A program made the translations under genes and the position numbers. DNA of 64,000 nt from positions 62,001 through 126,000 of the forward strand of contig NZ_QGMP01000002.1 in NCBI RefSeq assembly GCF_003259185.1, in the 5' to 3' direction. This document shows positions 7,304 to 15,669 of this stretch, one piece after another (position 1 is the stretch's first letter; each line of letters starts with the position of its first letter). This stretch comes from Isoalcanivorax indicus. GTDB lineage: Bacteria > Pseudomonadota > Gammaproteobacteria > Pseudomonadales > Alcanivoracaceae. The notes below the pieces were generated by a model. It ran no database searches. It saw nothing but the letters and a program-made list of their open reading frames with translations, and was not told the origin of the DNA.

Positions 7304-8467
7304 TCAAGATTGTTGCAGGGAATCGGTGAGCGCCCGCATGAAGGCCATGCAGGCATCAAGCTGGGCGAGGGTGATGAATTCATCGGGCTGATGCGCCTGA
7401 CGGATACTGCCGGGGCCGCATATGACGGTAGGCAGACCCGCCTGCTGGAATTGCCCGGCCTCGGTGGCATAAGCCACCTGTTCAGTCGGCACATCGCCCA
7501 GCAGACGGTGGCAAAGCGCCAGGGCGGCCCCGTTATCGCGATTGGCCAGCGGCGGCACCGTGGCCGTCAGTCGCTCGGTGCGCACCGTCACCTCCGCCAG
7601 CCCTTTGCCGTACTCCGCCACCAGCGCCTCGGCCCGCGCGTCGACCCGGGCCAGCAAGGCCTCGAACTGATCCGTGGGCAGATGCCGGATTTCCCAGTCG
7701 AAGTGGCATTCCGGCGCCATCACGTTGATGGCAATGCCCCCCTGAATGCGCCCCACATGCAATGTCGAGTGGGCAATATTGAAGGCCTCATCAACACGGC
7801 CCTCCGCCCGCAGGTCTGCCATCACCGCTTCAATGGCAGTGACCAGGTGCGCGGCCAGATGAATCGCCGAGACCCCCTGGTCGATCTGGCTGGAGTGCGC
7901 CGCCTTGCCGGTCACTGTGGTGCGCAGATTGGTGCTGCCCTTGTGGGCCACCACCGGCTGCATCAAGGTCGGCTCGCCCACAATCACCGCCGACGGGCGC
8001 GGATGCGCAGCCAGCAGGCGCTCGATCATGCGTGGCGCTCCCAGACAACCCACTTCCTCATCGTAGGACAGCGCCAGCCAGAGGGGTCGCTGCAATGCCG
8101 CCTGCGACCATACCGGCAGCATGGCCAGCGCACAGGCGATAAAGCCTTTCATGTCGCAAGTGCCGCGCCCATGCAAGCGATCACCCTCACCGGGTGTGAG
8201 TACAAACGGATCGCTGTGCCAGTCCTGGCCCGCCACGGGCACCACATCGGTATGGCCGGAAAGCACCACGCCCCCGGCTACTGCCGGACCCATGCGTGCC
8301 AGCAGATTGGCCTTGCGGCCGTCATCGCTGGCAATGCGTTCACATACCGCCCCATGCTGGACCAGCAGCGCCTCGACATGATCGATCAGCGCCAGATTGG
8401 AATCCCGCGACACGGTGGGGAAGCCCACCAGTGTCGCCAGCTGGTCCTGCGCGGCGGCGGCATTCAT
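7304..8467 (-). CDS. argE: Acetylornithine deacetylase
   Basis: 387 residues from the ATG at 8467, one base after the thiG stop, so translation is probably coupled. It is an M20-family metallohydrolase. It has VVLSGHTDVVPV (metal His and catalytic Asp), GRGTCDMKG (bridging Asp), SYDEEVGC (catalytic and metal Glu) and a C-terminal His in IRQAHQPDEF. These match ArgE, which removes acetate from N-acetylornithine in arginine synthesis; succinyl-diaminopimelate desuccinylase is the nearest alternative. argB of the same pathway lies at 50.8 kb. Sitting directly behind thiG is an unusual operon arrangement. Confidence 0.9.
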   Translation of the reverse strand: MNAAAAQDQLATLVGFPTVSRDSNLALIDHVEALLVQHGAVCERIASDDGRKANLLARMGPAVAGGVVLSGHTDVVPVAGQDWHSDPFVLTPGEGDRLHGRGTCDMKGFIACALAMLPVWSQAALQRPLWLALSYDEEVGCLGAPRMIERLLAAHPRPSAVIVGEPTLMQPVVAHKGSTNLRTTVTGKAAHSSQIDQGVSAIHLAAHLVTAIEAVMADLRAEGRVDEAFNIAHSTLHVGRIQGGIAINVMAPECHFDWEIRHLPTDQFEALLARVDARAEALVAEYGKGLAEVTVRTERLTATVPPLANRDNGAALALCHRLLGDVPTEQVAYATEAGQFQQAGLPTVICGPGSIRQAHQPDEFITLAQLDACMAFMRALTDSLQQS

Positions 8468-8468
8468 C

Positions 8469-9251
8469 TCAGCGCACCAGCCCGTCGAGCGGCGATGAGG
8501 CGCTGGCATAGGCCTTGCGCGGCATGCGCCCGGCCAGAAACGCCTCGCGCCCCGCCTCGATGGCTTTCTTCATGGCACTGGCCATCAGCACCGGGTGCCG
8601 TGCATGGGCCACCGCCGAATTCATCAGTACGCCCTCACAGCCCAGCTCCATGGCCAACGCGGCATCACTGGCTGTGCCAACACCCGCATCCACAATGATC
8701 GGCACCTTCGCCTCTTCCAGAATGATGCGGATATTGTGCGGATTGAGAATGCCCAGCCCGGAGCCGATCAGCGAGCCCAGCGGCATCACCGCCACGCACC
8801 CCATCTCCTCGAAGCGTTTTGCCGCAATCGGATCATCATTGGTATAGACCATGACCTTGAAACCATCGGCCACCAGTTTCTCGGCCGCTTCCAGTGTGGC
8901 CGGCATGTCCGGGTACAGCGTCTTCTGATCGCCCAGCACTTCCAGTTTCACCAGATCGTGACCATCCAGCAGCTCGCGTGCCAGCTTGCAGGTGCGCACG
9001 GCGTCGTCTGCGGTGTAACACCCGGCCGTGTTCGGCAGGATTGTGTATTGCTCGGGCGACACAAAATCCAGCAAGTTCGGTTCGTTCGCGTCCTGGCCGA
9101 TATTCGTGCGGCGAATCGCCACCGTCACGATCTGCGCGCCACTCATTTCGATGGCGGCACGGGTTTCCTCGAAATCCTTGTACTTGCCGGTCCCGATCAG
9201 CAATCGTGACTGATAGGCCTTGCCAGCGATTTCGAAGGTATCTGCGGTCAT
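8469..9251 (-). CDS. thiG: Thiazole synthase
   Basis: 260 residues from the ATG at 9251 (GGAG upstream); the longer in-frame start at 9314 overlaps thiS and is unlikely. It is a TIM-barrel enzyme that forms the thiazole phosphate of thiamine from deoxyxylulose phosphate, dehydroglycine and ThiS thiocarboxylate. Recognisable blocks are [44 protein letters not shown] with the Schiff-base Lys, [10 protein letters not shown] and [12 protein letters not shown]. It follows thiS with a 31-base gap, making the expected thiSG pair. trmB, which often follows thiG in Pseudomonas, is replaced here by argE. Confidence 0.97.
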   Translation of the reverse strand: MTADTFEIAGKAYQSRLLIGTGKYKDFEETRAAIEMSGAQIVTVAIRRTNIGQDANEPNLLDFVSPEQYTILPNTAGCYTADDAVRTCKLARELLDGHDLVKLEVLGDQKTLYPDMPATLEAAEKLVADGFKVMVYTNDDPIAAKRFEEMGCVAVMPLGSLIGSGLGILNPHNIRIILEEAKVPIIVDAGVGTASDAALAMELGCEGVLMNSAVAHARHPVLMASAMKKAIEAGREAFLAGRMPRKAYASASSPLDGLVR

Positions 9252-9282
9252 GGTGTCTCCTGCGCCTGATGTCATCGATGAT

Positions 9283-9480
9283 TCATCCACCACCAATGGC
9301 ATGAACAATTTCAATCACGTCGCCGTCCTGCAAGGCATGGTCGGCGTGCTCACTTTTCGGAATGATGTCGCGGTTCACTTCCACCGCCAGCCGACGCCCG
9401 TGAATCTCCAGTTGCACCAGCAGGTCACTGATGGTGCGCCCATGAAAATCCAGCGCGTCGCCGTTAACCTGAATCTGCAT
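9283..9480 (-). CDS. thiS: Sulfur carrier protein ThiS
   Basis: 65 residues with the ubiquitin-like ThiS fold. It ends in Gly-Gly-Gly (HAIGGG), where the terminal Gly-Gly is adenylated and converted to the thiocarboxylate that feeds sulfur to ThiG. The segment [13 protein letters not shown] is typical. It is the first gene of the thiS-thiG-argE unit and lies 22 bases after the DUF423 gene, so it may be co-transcribed with it. No THI-box riboswitch is visible in this short gap. Confidence 0.95.
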   Translation of the reverse strand: MQIQVNGDALDFHGRTISDLLVQLEIHGRRLAVEVNRDIIPKSEHADHALQDGDVIEIVHAIGGG

Positions 9481-9502
9481 GGCTTACCTCACTCCGCCCG
9501 GC

Positions 9503-9871
9503 TCATACTGCTTTATACAGGGCCCAGGCCAGCCACACCCAGCCCATGATCAGCGCGGTGCCGCCCAGCGGTGTAATGGCGCCGAGCCAGCGCTGGCCTG
9601 ACAACACCAGCAGATAAAGACTGCCGCTGAACACGAGCATGCCGGCAAGCAGTATCCAGCCTGCCGTGACAATGCCCGCCGCCCCGAACTGCTTCGCCAG
9701 CACGCCCACCAGCAGCAAGGCCAGGGCATGAAAGAAATGGTATTCGCTGGCCGTCGCCCAGGTCTCCAGCAACGAGGCCTCGACCCGTGCTTTCAGCCCG
9801 TGCGCGCCAAAGGCACCGCACACCACCGCCAACGCGGCGTTAAGGGCACCCAGTATCAACAAAGCTTTCAT
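9503..9871 (-). CDS. DUF423 family inner-membrane protein
   Basis: 122 residues from the ATG at 9871. It has four predicted membrane helices and the family pattern: GALNAALAVVCGAFGAHGL at the N-terminus, WATASEYHFFHALALLLVG in the middle, and ITPLGGTALIMGWVWLAW at the C-terminus. These match the DUF423 (YgdD-like) family, whose function is not established. It lies between the rpoH terminator and thiS. The Gly/His pairs in the helices are typical of the family and suggest a packed small membrane bundle. Confidence 0.92.
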   Translation of the reverse strand: MKALLILGALNAALAVVCGAFGAHGLKARVEASLLETWATASEYHFFHALALLLVGVLAKQFGAAGIVTAGWILLAGMLVFSGSLYLLVLSGQRWLGAITPLGGTALIMGWVWLAWALYKAV

Positions 9872-9902
9872 GGATGTGTTCCGACAGGTCTGTGCAGAAA
9901 TG

Positions 9903-9928
9903 AAAAAGGCCGCTACAAGAACGGCCTT
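9903..9928 (-). terminator. Intrinsic terminator, minus strand
   Basis: Read on the minus strand, AAGGCCG and CGGCCTT form a 7-bp stem with a 9-base loop, followed by TTTTT. It lies about 200 bases after the rpoH stop and 32 bases before the DUF423 start. It should end the rpoH transcript, or act as an attenuator before DUF423. Confidence 0.75.
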
Positions 9929-9986
9929 CAGTCTAACGCATTTACCCAACCCCTTCAGGGCAAAGATGCGCAGACGCTACTGCTGA

Positions 9987-10107
9987 GCATCGCCCCCGGG
10001 GCGGGCAGACCCTCCCGGGACTGTGTGAGGCAGGATGCCGAACGCAAGCCCCCAGGGATGGGTTCACGGCGGGTCCCGGAAGGGTCTGCCCGCCCCGGGG
10101 GCGATGC
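9987..10107. repeat. Long inverted repeat, 35-base arms, conserved-core family copy 1
   Basis: Arms at 9987-10021 and 10073-10107 are complementary at 34 of 35 positions, and the single difference is a G/T pair. The 51-base spacer contains, on the minus strand, a core beginning CGCCGTGAACCC and ending CGTTCGGCATCC. The same core, with about five differences over 39 bases, forms the spacer of the repeat at 11163-11281, although the arms of the two copies differ. It sits just after the rpoH stop at 10133. Confidence 0.85.
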
Positions 10108-10132
10108 GGACTGTCCAGGCACTGCCGCGCTA

Positions 10133-11008
10133 TCAGACCGCCATCGCGTTACGCAGTTTGCCGATGGCGGCGTTTTCCAGTTGGCGGATGCGCTCGGCGG
10201 ACACGCCGTACTCGTTGGCCAGGTCCTGGAGCGTGGTCTTGTCGTCGGTGAGCCAGCGCCGTTCGAGGATATCGCGGCTGCGGTCATCCAGGCTCTGCAG
10301 GGCGGAGCCGAGGCGGCGGCTGCTTTGCTGCTGCCAATCTTCGTCGGCCAGAATGTCCGCCGGGTCGCCGCCCTCGGCTTGCAGGTACTGCGCTGGCGAG
10401 ACCATGGCGCTGTCTTCGTCGTCGTCCATAGGGCCATCGAAAGAGGCGTCGTAGGCCGCCAGACGGCCTTCCATTTCCTGCACGTCGCGCACCGAGACGC
10501 CCAGATCTTCGGCGACCCGCTGGGTCTCTTCCGGAGTCAGGCGTGCCAGGCGCTTCTTGGCGCCGCGCAGGTTGAAGAACAGTTTGCGCTGGGCCTTGGT
10601 GGTGGCCACTTTGACGATGCGCCAGTTCTTCAGTACGAATTCGTGAATTTCAGCCTTGATCCAGTGTACGGCAAAGCTGACGAGGCGCACGCCGACGGTG
10701 GGGTCGAAGCGTCGCACAGCTTTCATCAGGCCGACGTTGCCTTCCTGGATCAGGTCGCCCAGGGGCAGGCCGTAGCCGGTGTAGCTGCGGGCGATATGCA
10801 CCACGAAACGCAAGTGCGACAGCACCAGGCTGCGTGCGGCGTCGATGTCATTGTCGTAGAACAGCCGTTCGGCCAGGGCGCGTTCGTCTTCGGCGCTCAG
10901 TACCGGCACGGTGTTGACGGCCTGGGTGTAGCTTTCCAGGCTGGCGCCCGGCACATTCAGTCGCAGGGCGATGTCTCCCGATTCGAATTTCTGCAGTTGC
11001 ATGGTCAT
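10133..11008 (-). CDS. rpoH: RNA polymerase sigma-32 (heat-shock) factor
   Basis: 291 residues starting MTMQLQ at 11008; a second ATG at 11002 is also possible, and GGGGA precedes both. Region 2 is intact ([55 protein letters not shown]). The RpoH box QRKLFFNLR is present, and region 4 ends with [23 protein letters not shown]. It directs RNA polymerase to chaperone and protease genes. A CIRCE element overlaps its putative promoter, and long hairpin repeats lie on both sides of the gene. It is separated from ftsX by 361 bases, so it probably has its own transcription unit. Confidence 0.97.
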   Translation of the reverse strand: MTMQLQKFESGDIALRLNVPGASLESYTQAVNTVPVLSAEDERALAERLFYDNDIDAARSLVLSHLRFVVHIARSYTGYGLPLGDLIQEGNVGLMKAVRRFDPTVGVRLVSFAVHWIKAEIHEFVLKNWRIVKVATTKAQRKLFFNLRGAKKRLARLTPEETQRVAEDLGVSVRDVQEMEGRLAAYDASFDGPMDDDEDSAMVSPAQYLQAEGGDPADILADEDWQQQSSRRLGSALQSLDDRSRDILERRWLTDDKTTLQDLANEYGVSAERIRQLENAAIGKLRNAMAV

Positions 11009-11054
11009 CTTTCCCCATCTCCTGTCTGGAGTCTCTCCCATCGGAGCGACACCG

Positions 11055-11084
11055 ATATTAGCACTCGCTGCCTTGGAGTGCTAA
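11055..11084 (-). promoter_or_regulatory. CIRCE element (HrcA operator) overlapping the rpoH promoter
   Basis: TTAGCACTC (11058-11066), nine bases, then GAGTGCTAA (11076-11084) is a perfect match to the CIRCE inverted repeat bound by HrcA. On the minus strand a possible -35 TTAGCA and -10 TAATAT (18-base spacing) lie inside or against it, so a bound repressor would block transcription. The element ends 50 bases before the rpoH start. The promoter boxes are my inference; the inverted repeat is seen directly. Confidence 0.85.
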
Positions 11085-11162
11085 GAGGGGATTTTGGTTC
11101 CCCTTCATAGCCAGTGGCTATCGGGGGTTCAGGGCTTTCCATTCTTTTTGGTTCGGAGGGCT

Positions 11163-11281
11163 GGCCCTCGGGGGACGGGTAAGGGTATTCAGGACACGCC
11201 GTAAACCCGTCCGTGGGGGCTCTCGTTCGGCATCCATGCCTCTCGAAGGTCCTGAATACCCTTACCCGTCCCCCGAGGGCC
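11163..11281. repeat. Long inverted repeat, 33-base perfect arms, conserved-core family copy 2
   Basis: Arms at 11163-11195 and 11249-11281 are complementary at 33 of 33 positions. The 53-base spacer holds, on the plus strand, a core beginning CGCCGTAAACCC and ending CGTTCGGCATCC, shared with the repeat at 9987-10107. The arm sequences of the two repeats are different except for a few bases next to the core. It lies in the ftsX-rpoH gap (11009-11369), whose only other recognisable content is the rpoH promoter and CIRCE region and the small palindrome TAGCCAGTGGCTA near 11108-11120. Confidence 0.88.
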
Positions 11282-11369
11282 GTCACGCGCAGCCTGATCG
11301 GAAACCAACAGCCAACGGGCGGTTCTGTTCCTGCTGCGGTAGTGCGCAGGCTGGGTCGAGCACAGGGAG

Positions 11370-12383
11370 TCAGAGCAGTTGGGGGTCGACGTCGTTGAGG
11401 TGTCGGGAGACGGCCAGCCAGGCGCCCATCAGGCCGAGAAGGCCCGCGAAGAGTGGCAGGATAAGCGCGTTGGAGAAGCCGATGCCGATTAGCGAGTATT
11501 CACTTTCATAGAGGGAAGTGAGTTCGTCCATGGGCGAGCCGACCCAGAGCAGGGCGATCTGGACCAGCAGGACGGCCACGAGGCCGCCGGCCAGGCCGTA
11601 CCAGAAGCCGGTGTAGAGGAAGGGGCGGCGGACAAAGCCGTCGGTGCCGCCCACCAGCTTGATGACGACGATCTCGTCGCGGCGGCTTTCGATGGCCAGG
11701 CGGATGGTGTTGACCACCACCAGGACGACGGCCAGAGCCAGGGCCAGGGTGAGGGCGCCGACAATACGCCCGGCCAGTTCGATCATGGCGTGCAGGCGCT
11801 GCACCCAGAGCACATCCAGCTGGGCAATATCCACTTCCGGCAGGGCCGAGAGGGTGGATTGCAGGGCCGCCAGGGCGTCGGGGCGGGTGTCGCTGGGGTA
11901 AACCATGATGAGGGCGGGCAGGGGGTTGTCGGGCAGGGCGTCCAACACTTCGCCGAATCCGGACAGTTCGCGGAACTCCGCCAGGGCGTCGTCGCGGGTC
12001 ACCAGGCGGGCGCGTTCCACGTCGTCGCGTCCCTGCCAGCGCTGGGCCAGGGCGCGTTGATCGGCGTCGCTGACGTCGGCCTTCAGGAAGACTGACAGGT
12101 GGGCATTGCCGTCCCAGTCGCGGGTCGCCGCCTGGGCGTTTTCCAGCAGCACCGTGATGCCGGCGGGCAGCGCCAGGGCGATGGCAATCACCAGCACGGT
12201 CATGGCGGTGGCGGCCGGGGTATTGCGCATGCGTTGCAGGGCGTCACGGGCGGAGTCGCGGTGGTGCAGGCGCCAGGCGGTCAGGCGATCACGCCAGACG
12301 CTGCGGCTGATGCGGGCGCCGGGGCGCTTCGGCGTCACCGGGGCGGGCTTGCGCGGTTTTATGGGGGTGGCGTTACGCGCCAT
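11370..12383 (-). CDS. ftsX: Cell division protein FtsX
   Basis: 337 residues from the ATG at 12383, which has a perfect AGGAGG and overlaps the end of ftsE by 11 bases. A basic cytoplasmic N-terminus precedes TM1 (MTVLVIAIALALPAGITVLL). A periplasmic domain follows (DALAEFRELSGFGEVLDALPDNPLP), then three more membrane helices in the FtsX/MacB-type permease region (RDEIVVIKLVGGTDGFVRRPFLYTG). With FtsE it forms the ABC-type complex that activates peptidoglycan hydrolases at the septum through periplasmic activators. It is the last gene of ftsYEX. Confidence 0.96.
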   Translation of the reverse strand: MARNATPIKPRKPAPVTPKRPGARISRSVWRDRLTAWRLHHRDSARDALQRMRNTPAATAMTVLVIAIALALPAGITVLLENAQAATRDWDGNAHLSVFLKADVSDADQRALAQRWQGRDDVERARLVTRDDALAEFRELSGFGEVLDALPDNPLPALIMVYPSDTRPDALAALQSTLSALPEVDIAQLDVLWVQRLHAMIELAGRIVGALTLALALAVVLVVVNTIRLAIESRRDEIVVIKLVGGTDGFVRRPFLYTGFWYGLAGGLVAVLLVQIALLWVGSPMDELTSLYESEYSLIGIGFSNALILPLFAGLLGLMGAWLAVSRHLNDVDPQLL

Positions 12384-13065
12384 GACCCACCTCCTCACGA
12401 TCGGCCACCAGCGTGCCTTCGCGCAGGGTCAGCAGGCGGTGCGGATAGCGGGCGATCAGGGACAGGTCGTGGGTGGCGATCATCACGGCCACGCCGACGC
12501 GGGCGAAATCGCGGAACAGGTCCATGATCTCGGCCGACAGTTCGGGATCCAGGTTACCGGTGGGTTCGTCGGCCAGCAGGAGCGGTGGCTTGTTGACCAC
12601 GGCACGGGCGATGCCGATACGTTGCTGCTCACCGCCGGACAGCATCATCGGGTTGAGCTTTTCCTTGCTCAGCAGGCCGACCTTGTCCAGCGCGGCGCGC
12701 ACGCGCTTGCCGATGTCGGCGCGGGGGAAGCCCGCGATGATCAGCGGCAGGGCGACGTTGTCGTAGACGCTGCGGTCGAACAGCAGCTGGTGATTCTGGT
12801 GCACCATGCCGATGCGCCGCCGCACCAGGGGAATGCCGCTGCGGCCGACCCGGTTCAGGGGGATGCCGTCCACCACGATCTCGCCGGCGCTGGGCCGTTC
12901 GATCATCATGATCAGCTTCAGCAGGGTGCTCTTGCCTGCGCCGGAATGCCCGGTGAGGAACGTCAGCTCGCCGGCGGGCAGGCGCAGCGATACCTGGCGC
13001 AGGGCATCCTTGCTGCCCATGCCCGGGCTGGTGTAGCGCTTGCTGACACGATCGAGCTGGATCAT
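12373..13065 (-). CDS. ftsE: Cell division ATP-binding protein FtsE
   Basis: 230 residues, ABC ATPase. Walker A is GHSGAGKST, the signature is [14 protein letters not shown], Walker B is [12 protein letters not shown], and the switch His is in IATHDLSL. The start overlaps the ftsY stop by four bases (ATGA). It works with FtsX at the divisome to control septal peptidoglycan hydrolysis. The gene has the standard length for the family. Confidence 0.97.
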   Translation of the reverse strand: MIQLDRVSKRYTSPGMGSKDALRQVSLRLPAGELTFLTGHSGAGKSTLLKLIMMIERPSAGEIVVDGIPLNRVGRSGIPLVRRRIGMVHQNHQLLFDRSVYDNVALPLIIAGFPRADIGKRVRAALDKVGLLSKEKLNPMMLSGGEQQRIGIARAVVNKPPLLLADEPTGNLDPELSAEIMDLFRDFARVGVAVMIATHDLSLIARYPHRLLTLREGTLVADREEVGHGA

Positions 13066-14168
13066 CCCCCGGTGACATCCTCGAACAGGGCCTGGACAAA
13101 TTCCTCGGCATCGAACGGCCGCAGGTCTTCAAGTTTTTCGCCCACGCCGATAAAGCGAATCGGCAGGCCGGTACGTTGTGCCAGGGCAAACAGGATGCCG
13201 CCCTTGGCGGTGCCGTCCAGCTTGGTCAGGGCCAGGCCGGTCACGCCCACCGCCTGGCGGAATTCCAGCGCCTGGTTGATGGCATTCTGGCCGGTGCCGG
13301 CATCCAGTACCAGCAGCACCTCATGGGGGGCGTCCGGCATCTGCTTTTTCATCACCCGCACGACCTTGGTCAGTTCGTCCATCAGGTTGCTGCGGGTATG
13401 CAGGCGCCCGGCGGTATCGGCGATCAGCACGTCCACGCCGCGCGCCTTGGCAGCCTGCAAGCCATCGAAAATCACCGAGGCGGAATCGGCGCCGGTATGC
13501 TGGGCAATCACCGGGATGTCGTTGCGCTCGCCCCACACCTGAAGCTGTTCCACGGCGGCGGCACGGAAGGTGTCGCCCGCCGCCAGCATCACGGATTTAC
13601 CTTCATTGCGCAGGCGCTTGGCCAGCTTGCCGATGGTGGTGGTCTTGCCGACACCGTTCACGCCCACCATCAGGATGACGTAGGGTTTGTCATCGGCGCG
13701 CACGTCCAGCGGCTGGTTCACCGGCACCAGCAGTTTGCGCAACTCGTCCTGCAGGGCGTCGTAAAGCGCGTCTGCATCAACCAGTTCCTTGCGGCCCACG
13801 CGCTCGGTCAGCGCCGCCACGATGGTGTCGGTGGCTTCAACGCCGACATCGGCCACCAGCAATTGCGTTTCGATCTCTTCGAAAATCTCGTCATCAATTT
13901 CCTTGGCGCCGACCAGCAGATCTGCCAGCCCTTTGCCGAAACTCTGCCGGGTCTTGCCCAGGCCCAGTTTCATGCGCGTCCACAGGCTTTCACCCGCCGC
14001 CGCATCATCGTCCTTCACGGGTTCCACATCGGCAGGCGTCAATGCTGGCGTCTCATCAGCGCCGCTGTCGCCCTCCGGACGCCGCCGGAACATCCGCGAG
14101 AAGAAACCGCCTTCATCGCGCTGCTCGTCGTCGTCCTGATCGGGTTTCCGGGAAACTTCATCGCTCAT
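13062..14168 (-). CDS. ftsY: Signal recognition particle receptor FtsY
   Basis: 368 residues. An acidic, disordered N-terminal A-region (about 1-60, rich in Asp/Glu) precedes the helical N domain and the SRP GTPase G domain. GTPase motifs are GVNGVGKTTTIGKLA, DTFRAAAVEQL, DTAGRLHTRSNL and TKLDGTAKGG. It docks ribosome-SRP complexes at the inner membrane for co-translational insertion. It heads the ftsYEX operon and is divergent from the M16 peptidase gene, with a 133-base gap that should hold both promoters. Confidence 0.97.
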   Translation of the reverse strand: MSDEVSRKPDQDDDEQRDEGGFFSRMFRRRPEGDSGADETPALTPADVEPVKDDDAAAGESLWTRMKLGLGKTRQSFGKGLADLLVGAKEIDDEIFEEIETQLLVADVGVEATDTIVAALTERVGRKELVDADALYDALQDELRKLLVPVNQPLDVRADDKPYVILMVGVNGVGKTTTIGKLAKRLRNEGKSVMLAAGDTFRAAAVEQLQVWGERNDIPVIAQHTGADSASVIFDGLQAAKARGVDVLIADTAGRLHTRSNLMDELTKVVRVMKKQMPDAPHEVLLVLDAGTGQNAINQALEFRQAVGVTGLALTKLDGTAKGGILFALAQRTGLPIRFIGVGEKLEDLRPFDAEEFVQALFEDVTGG

Positions 14169-14301
14169 GCTGGGTCATTCCGAGAGATCATGATGGCAAG
14201 GGATCGGCGGCCATGCGCGACACAGCGCAGGACACCAGGGGCCGGGCTATCCTATCATCCCGCCACACCCATAGAAACGCAGAGAGACGCGCAGCCCGCT
14301 T

Positions 14302-15669
14302 ATGAGACGACTTCCAGCGACACCTCTGATCCGGGTCATGATGGCCCTGCTCGCCTTGGGCGGCCTGATCGCCAGCGCCCGGGGCGAAGTCCCGCCGACC
14401 CATGAATTCACCCTGGGCAACGGCCTGAATGTGATGGTGCGCGAGGATCACCGCGCGCCCGTGGCCGTGGTCATGCTCTGGTATCGAGTGGGCAGCATCG
14501 ATGAGCCGCCGGGCATGACCGGCATCAGCCACATGCTGGAACACATGCTGTTCAAGGACACGAAGCACCTCACCCCCGGCGACTATTCTGCTCTGGTGGC
14601 CCGTTTTGGTGGCCAGAGCAATGCCTTTACCGCGTACGAGTACACCGGCTATTACCAGCAGTATGAGGCGTCACGCCTGCCGCTGGCGCTGGAACTGGAA
14701 GCCGAGCGCATGACCAACCTGCGCATCGACCCGGAGGAATTCCAGCGCGAGATCCAGGTGGTGCTGGAAGAGCGGCGCCAGCGCACCGATGACAACCCCA
14801 ACGCGCTGGCCTGGGAAAAATTCACCGGCATCCTGCGCCCGGGGACCGGCTATGCCCACCCGATCATTGGCTGGCGCCGGGAGATCGAGCAGTATCAGCC
14901 GGACATGGCCCAGCACTGGTACGAGCGCTGGTACATGCCCGGGAACGCCACCCTGGTGATCGTCGGTGATGTCACCCTGGATCAGGTCAAACCCCAGGTC
15001 GAACGCTTCTTCGGCAGGATTCCCGCCCGCCCGGTGCCTTCGCGGCCAGAACCCCGGCAGGCTGACATCGCGGGCGAGCGGCGCCTGAACCTGGTGCTGC
15101 CGGTGCAGGTGCCGACGCTGTACATGGGCTGGAACCTGCCGTCGCTGCGCACGGCTGAAGATCCCCACGAGTTTTACGTGCTGAGCATGCTCAGCGGCGT
15201 GCTCGACGGCGGCAGCAGTGCGCGCATCGAGCGCAACCTCGTGCGCGGTCAGCGCCTGGCCGCAGGCGCGGGCGCCAGCTATCAGGGCCTGGCACGGGGC
15301 GATGGGGTATTTGTGGTCAGCGCCACCCCCAATCCGGGTGTCATGCTGGACGATCTGGAGGCCGCCATCGAGGCCGAAATCCGCGCCATCGCCGAGACAC
15401 CGCCAGCGCAGTCCGAACTCGATCGGGTCCGTGCCCAGGTCCTGGCCAGCCATGTCTTTGGCCAGGATTCGCTGTTCGGTCAGGCCATGGAGTTGGGCTA
15501 TCTGTCCATGCTCGGTGTGGACTGGCGCCTGCGCGCCAATATGGCTGAGGCGCTGGCCGCCGTGACGCCGGAAGAGGTGAGTGCGGCGGCCCGCCGTTAT
15601 CTCGTTGCCCAGCGCCGCGCTGTGGCCCATGTGCAACCCCAGGTCAGTGAGGCCACCCACGATGAGTGA
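14302..15669 (+). CDS. Periplasmic M16 zinc metallopeptidase, catalytic subunit
   Basis: 455 residues with a signal peptide ending near ASARG (about residue 28). The inverted zinc motif HxxEH is intact as SHMLEH (H77, E80, H81), and a downstream Glu is supplied by the VVLEERRQR helix. Two M16 half-domains follow. Proteins of this pair degrade peptides in the periplasm and work as a heterodimer with the next gene product. The coding ends overlap by 8 bases, which implies coupled translation. The gene lies divergent to ftsY, an arrangement common in Pseudomonas relatives. Confidence 0.93.
   Translation: MRRLPATPLIRVMMALLALGGLIASARGEVPPTHEFTLGNGLNVMVREDHRAPVAVVMLWYRVGSIDEPPGMTGISHMLEHMLFKDTKHLTPGDYSALVARFGGQSNAFTAYEYTGYYQQYEASRLPLALELEAERMTNLRIDPEEFQREIQVVLEERRQRTDDNPNALAWEKFTGILRPGTGYAHPIIGWRREIEQYQPDMAQHWYERWYMPGNATLVIVGDVTLDQVKPQVERFFGRIPARPVPSRPEPRQADIAGERRLNLVLPVQVPTLYMGWNLPSLRTAEDPHEFYVLSMLSGVLDGGSSARIERNLVRGQRLAAGAGASYQGLARGDGVFVVSATPNPGVMLDDLEAAIEAEIRAIAETPPAQSELDRVRAQVLASHVFGQDSLFGQAMELGYLSMLGVDWRLRANMAEALAAVTPEEVSAAARRYLVAQRRAVAHVQPQVSEATHDE

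Noticed and set aside
11101-11121. TAGCCAGTGGCTA as a terminator
   Set aside because: Too short, no T-run on either side.
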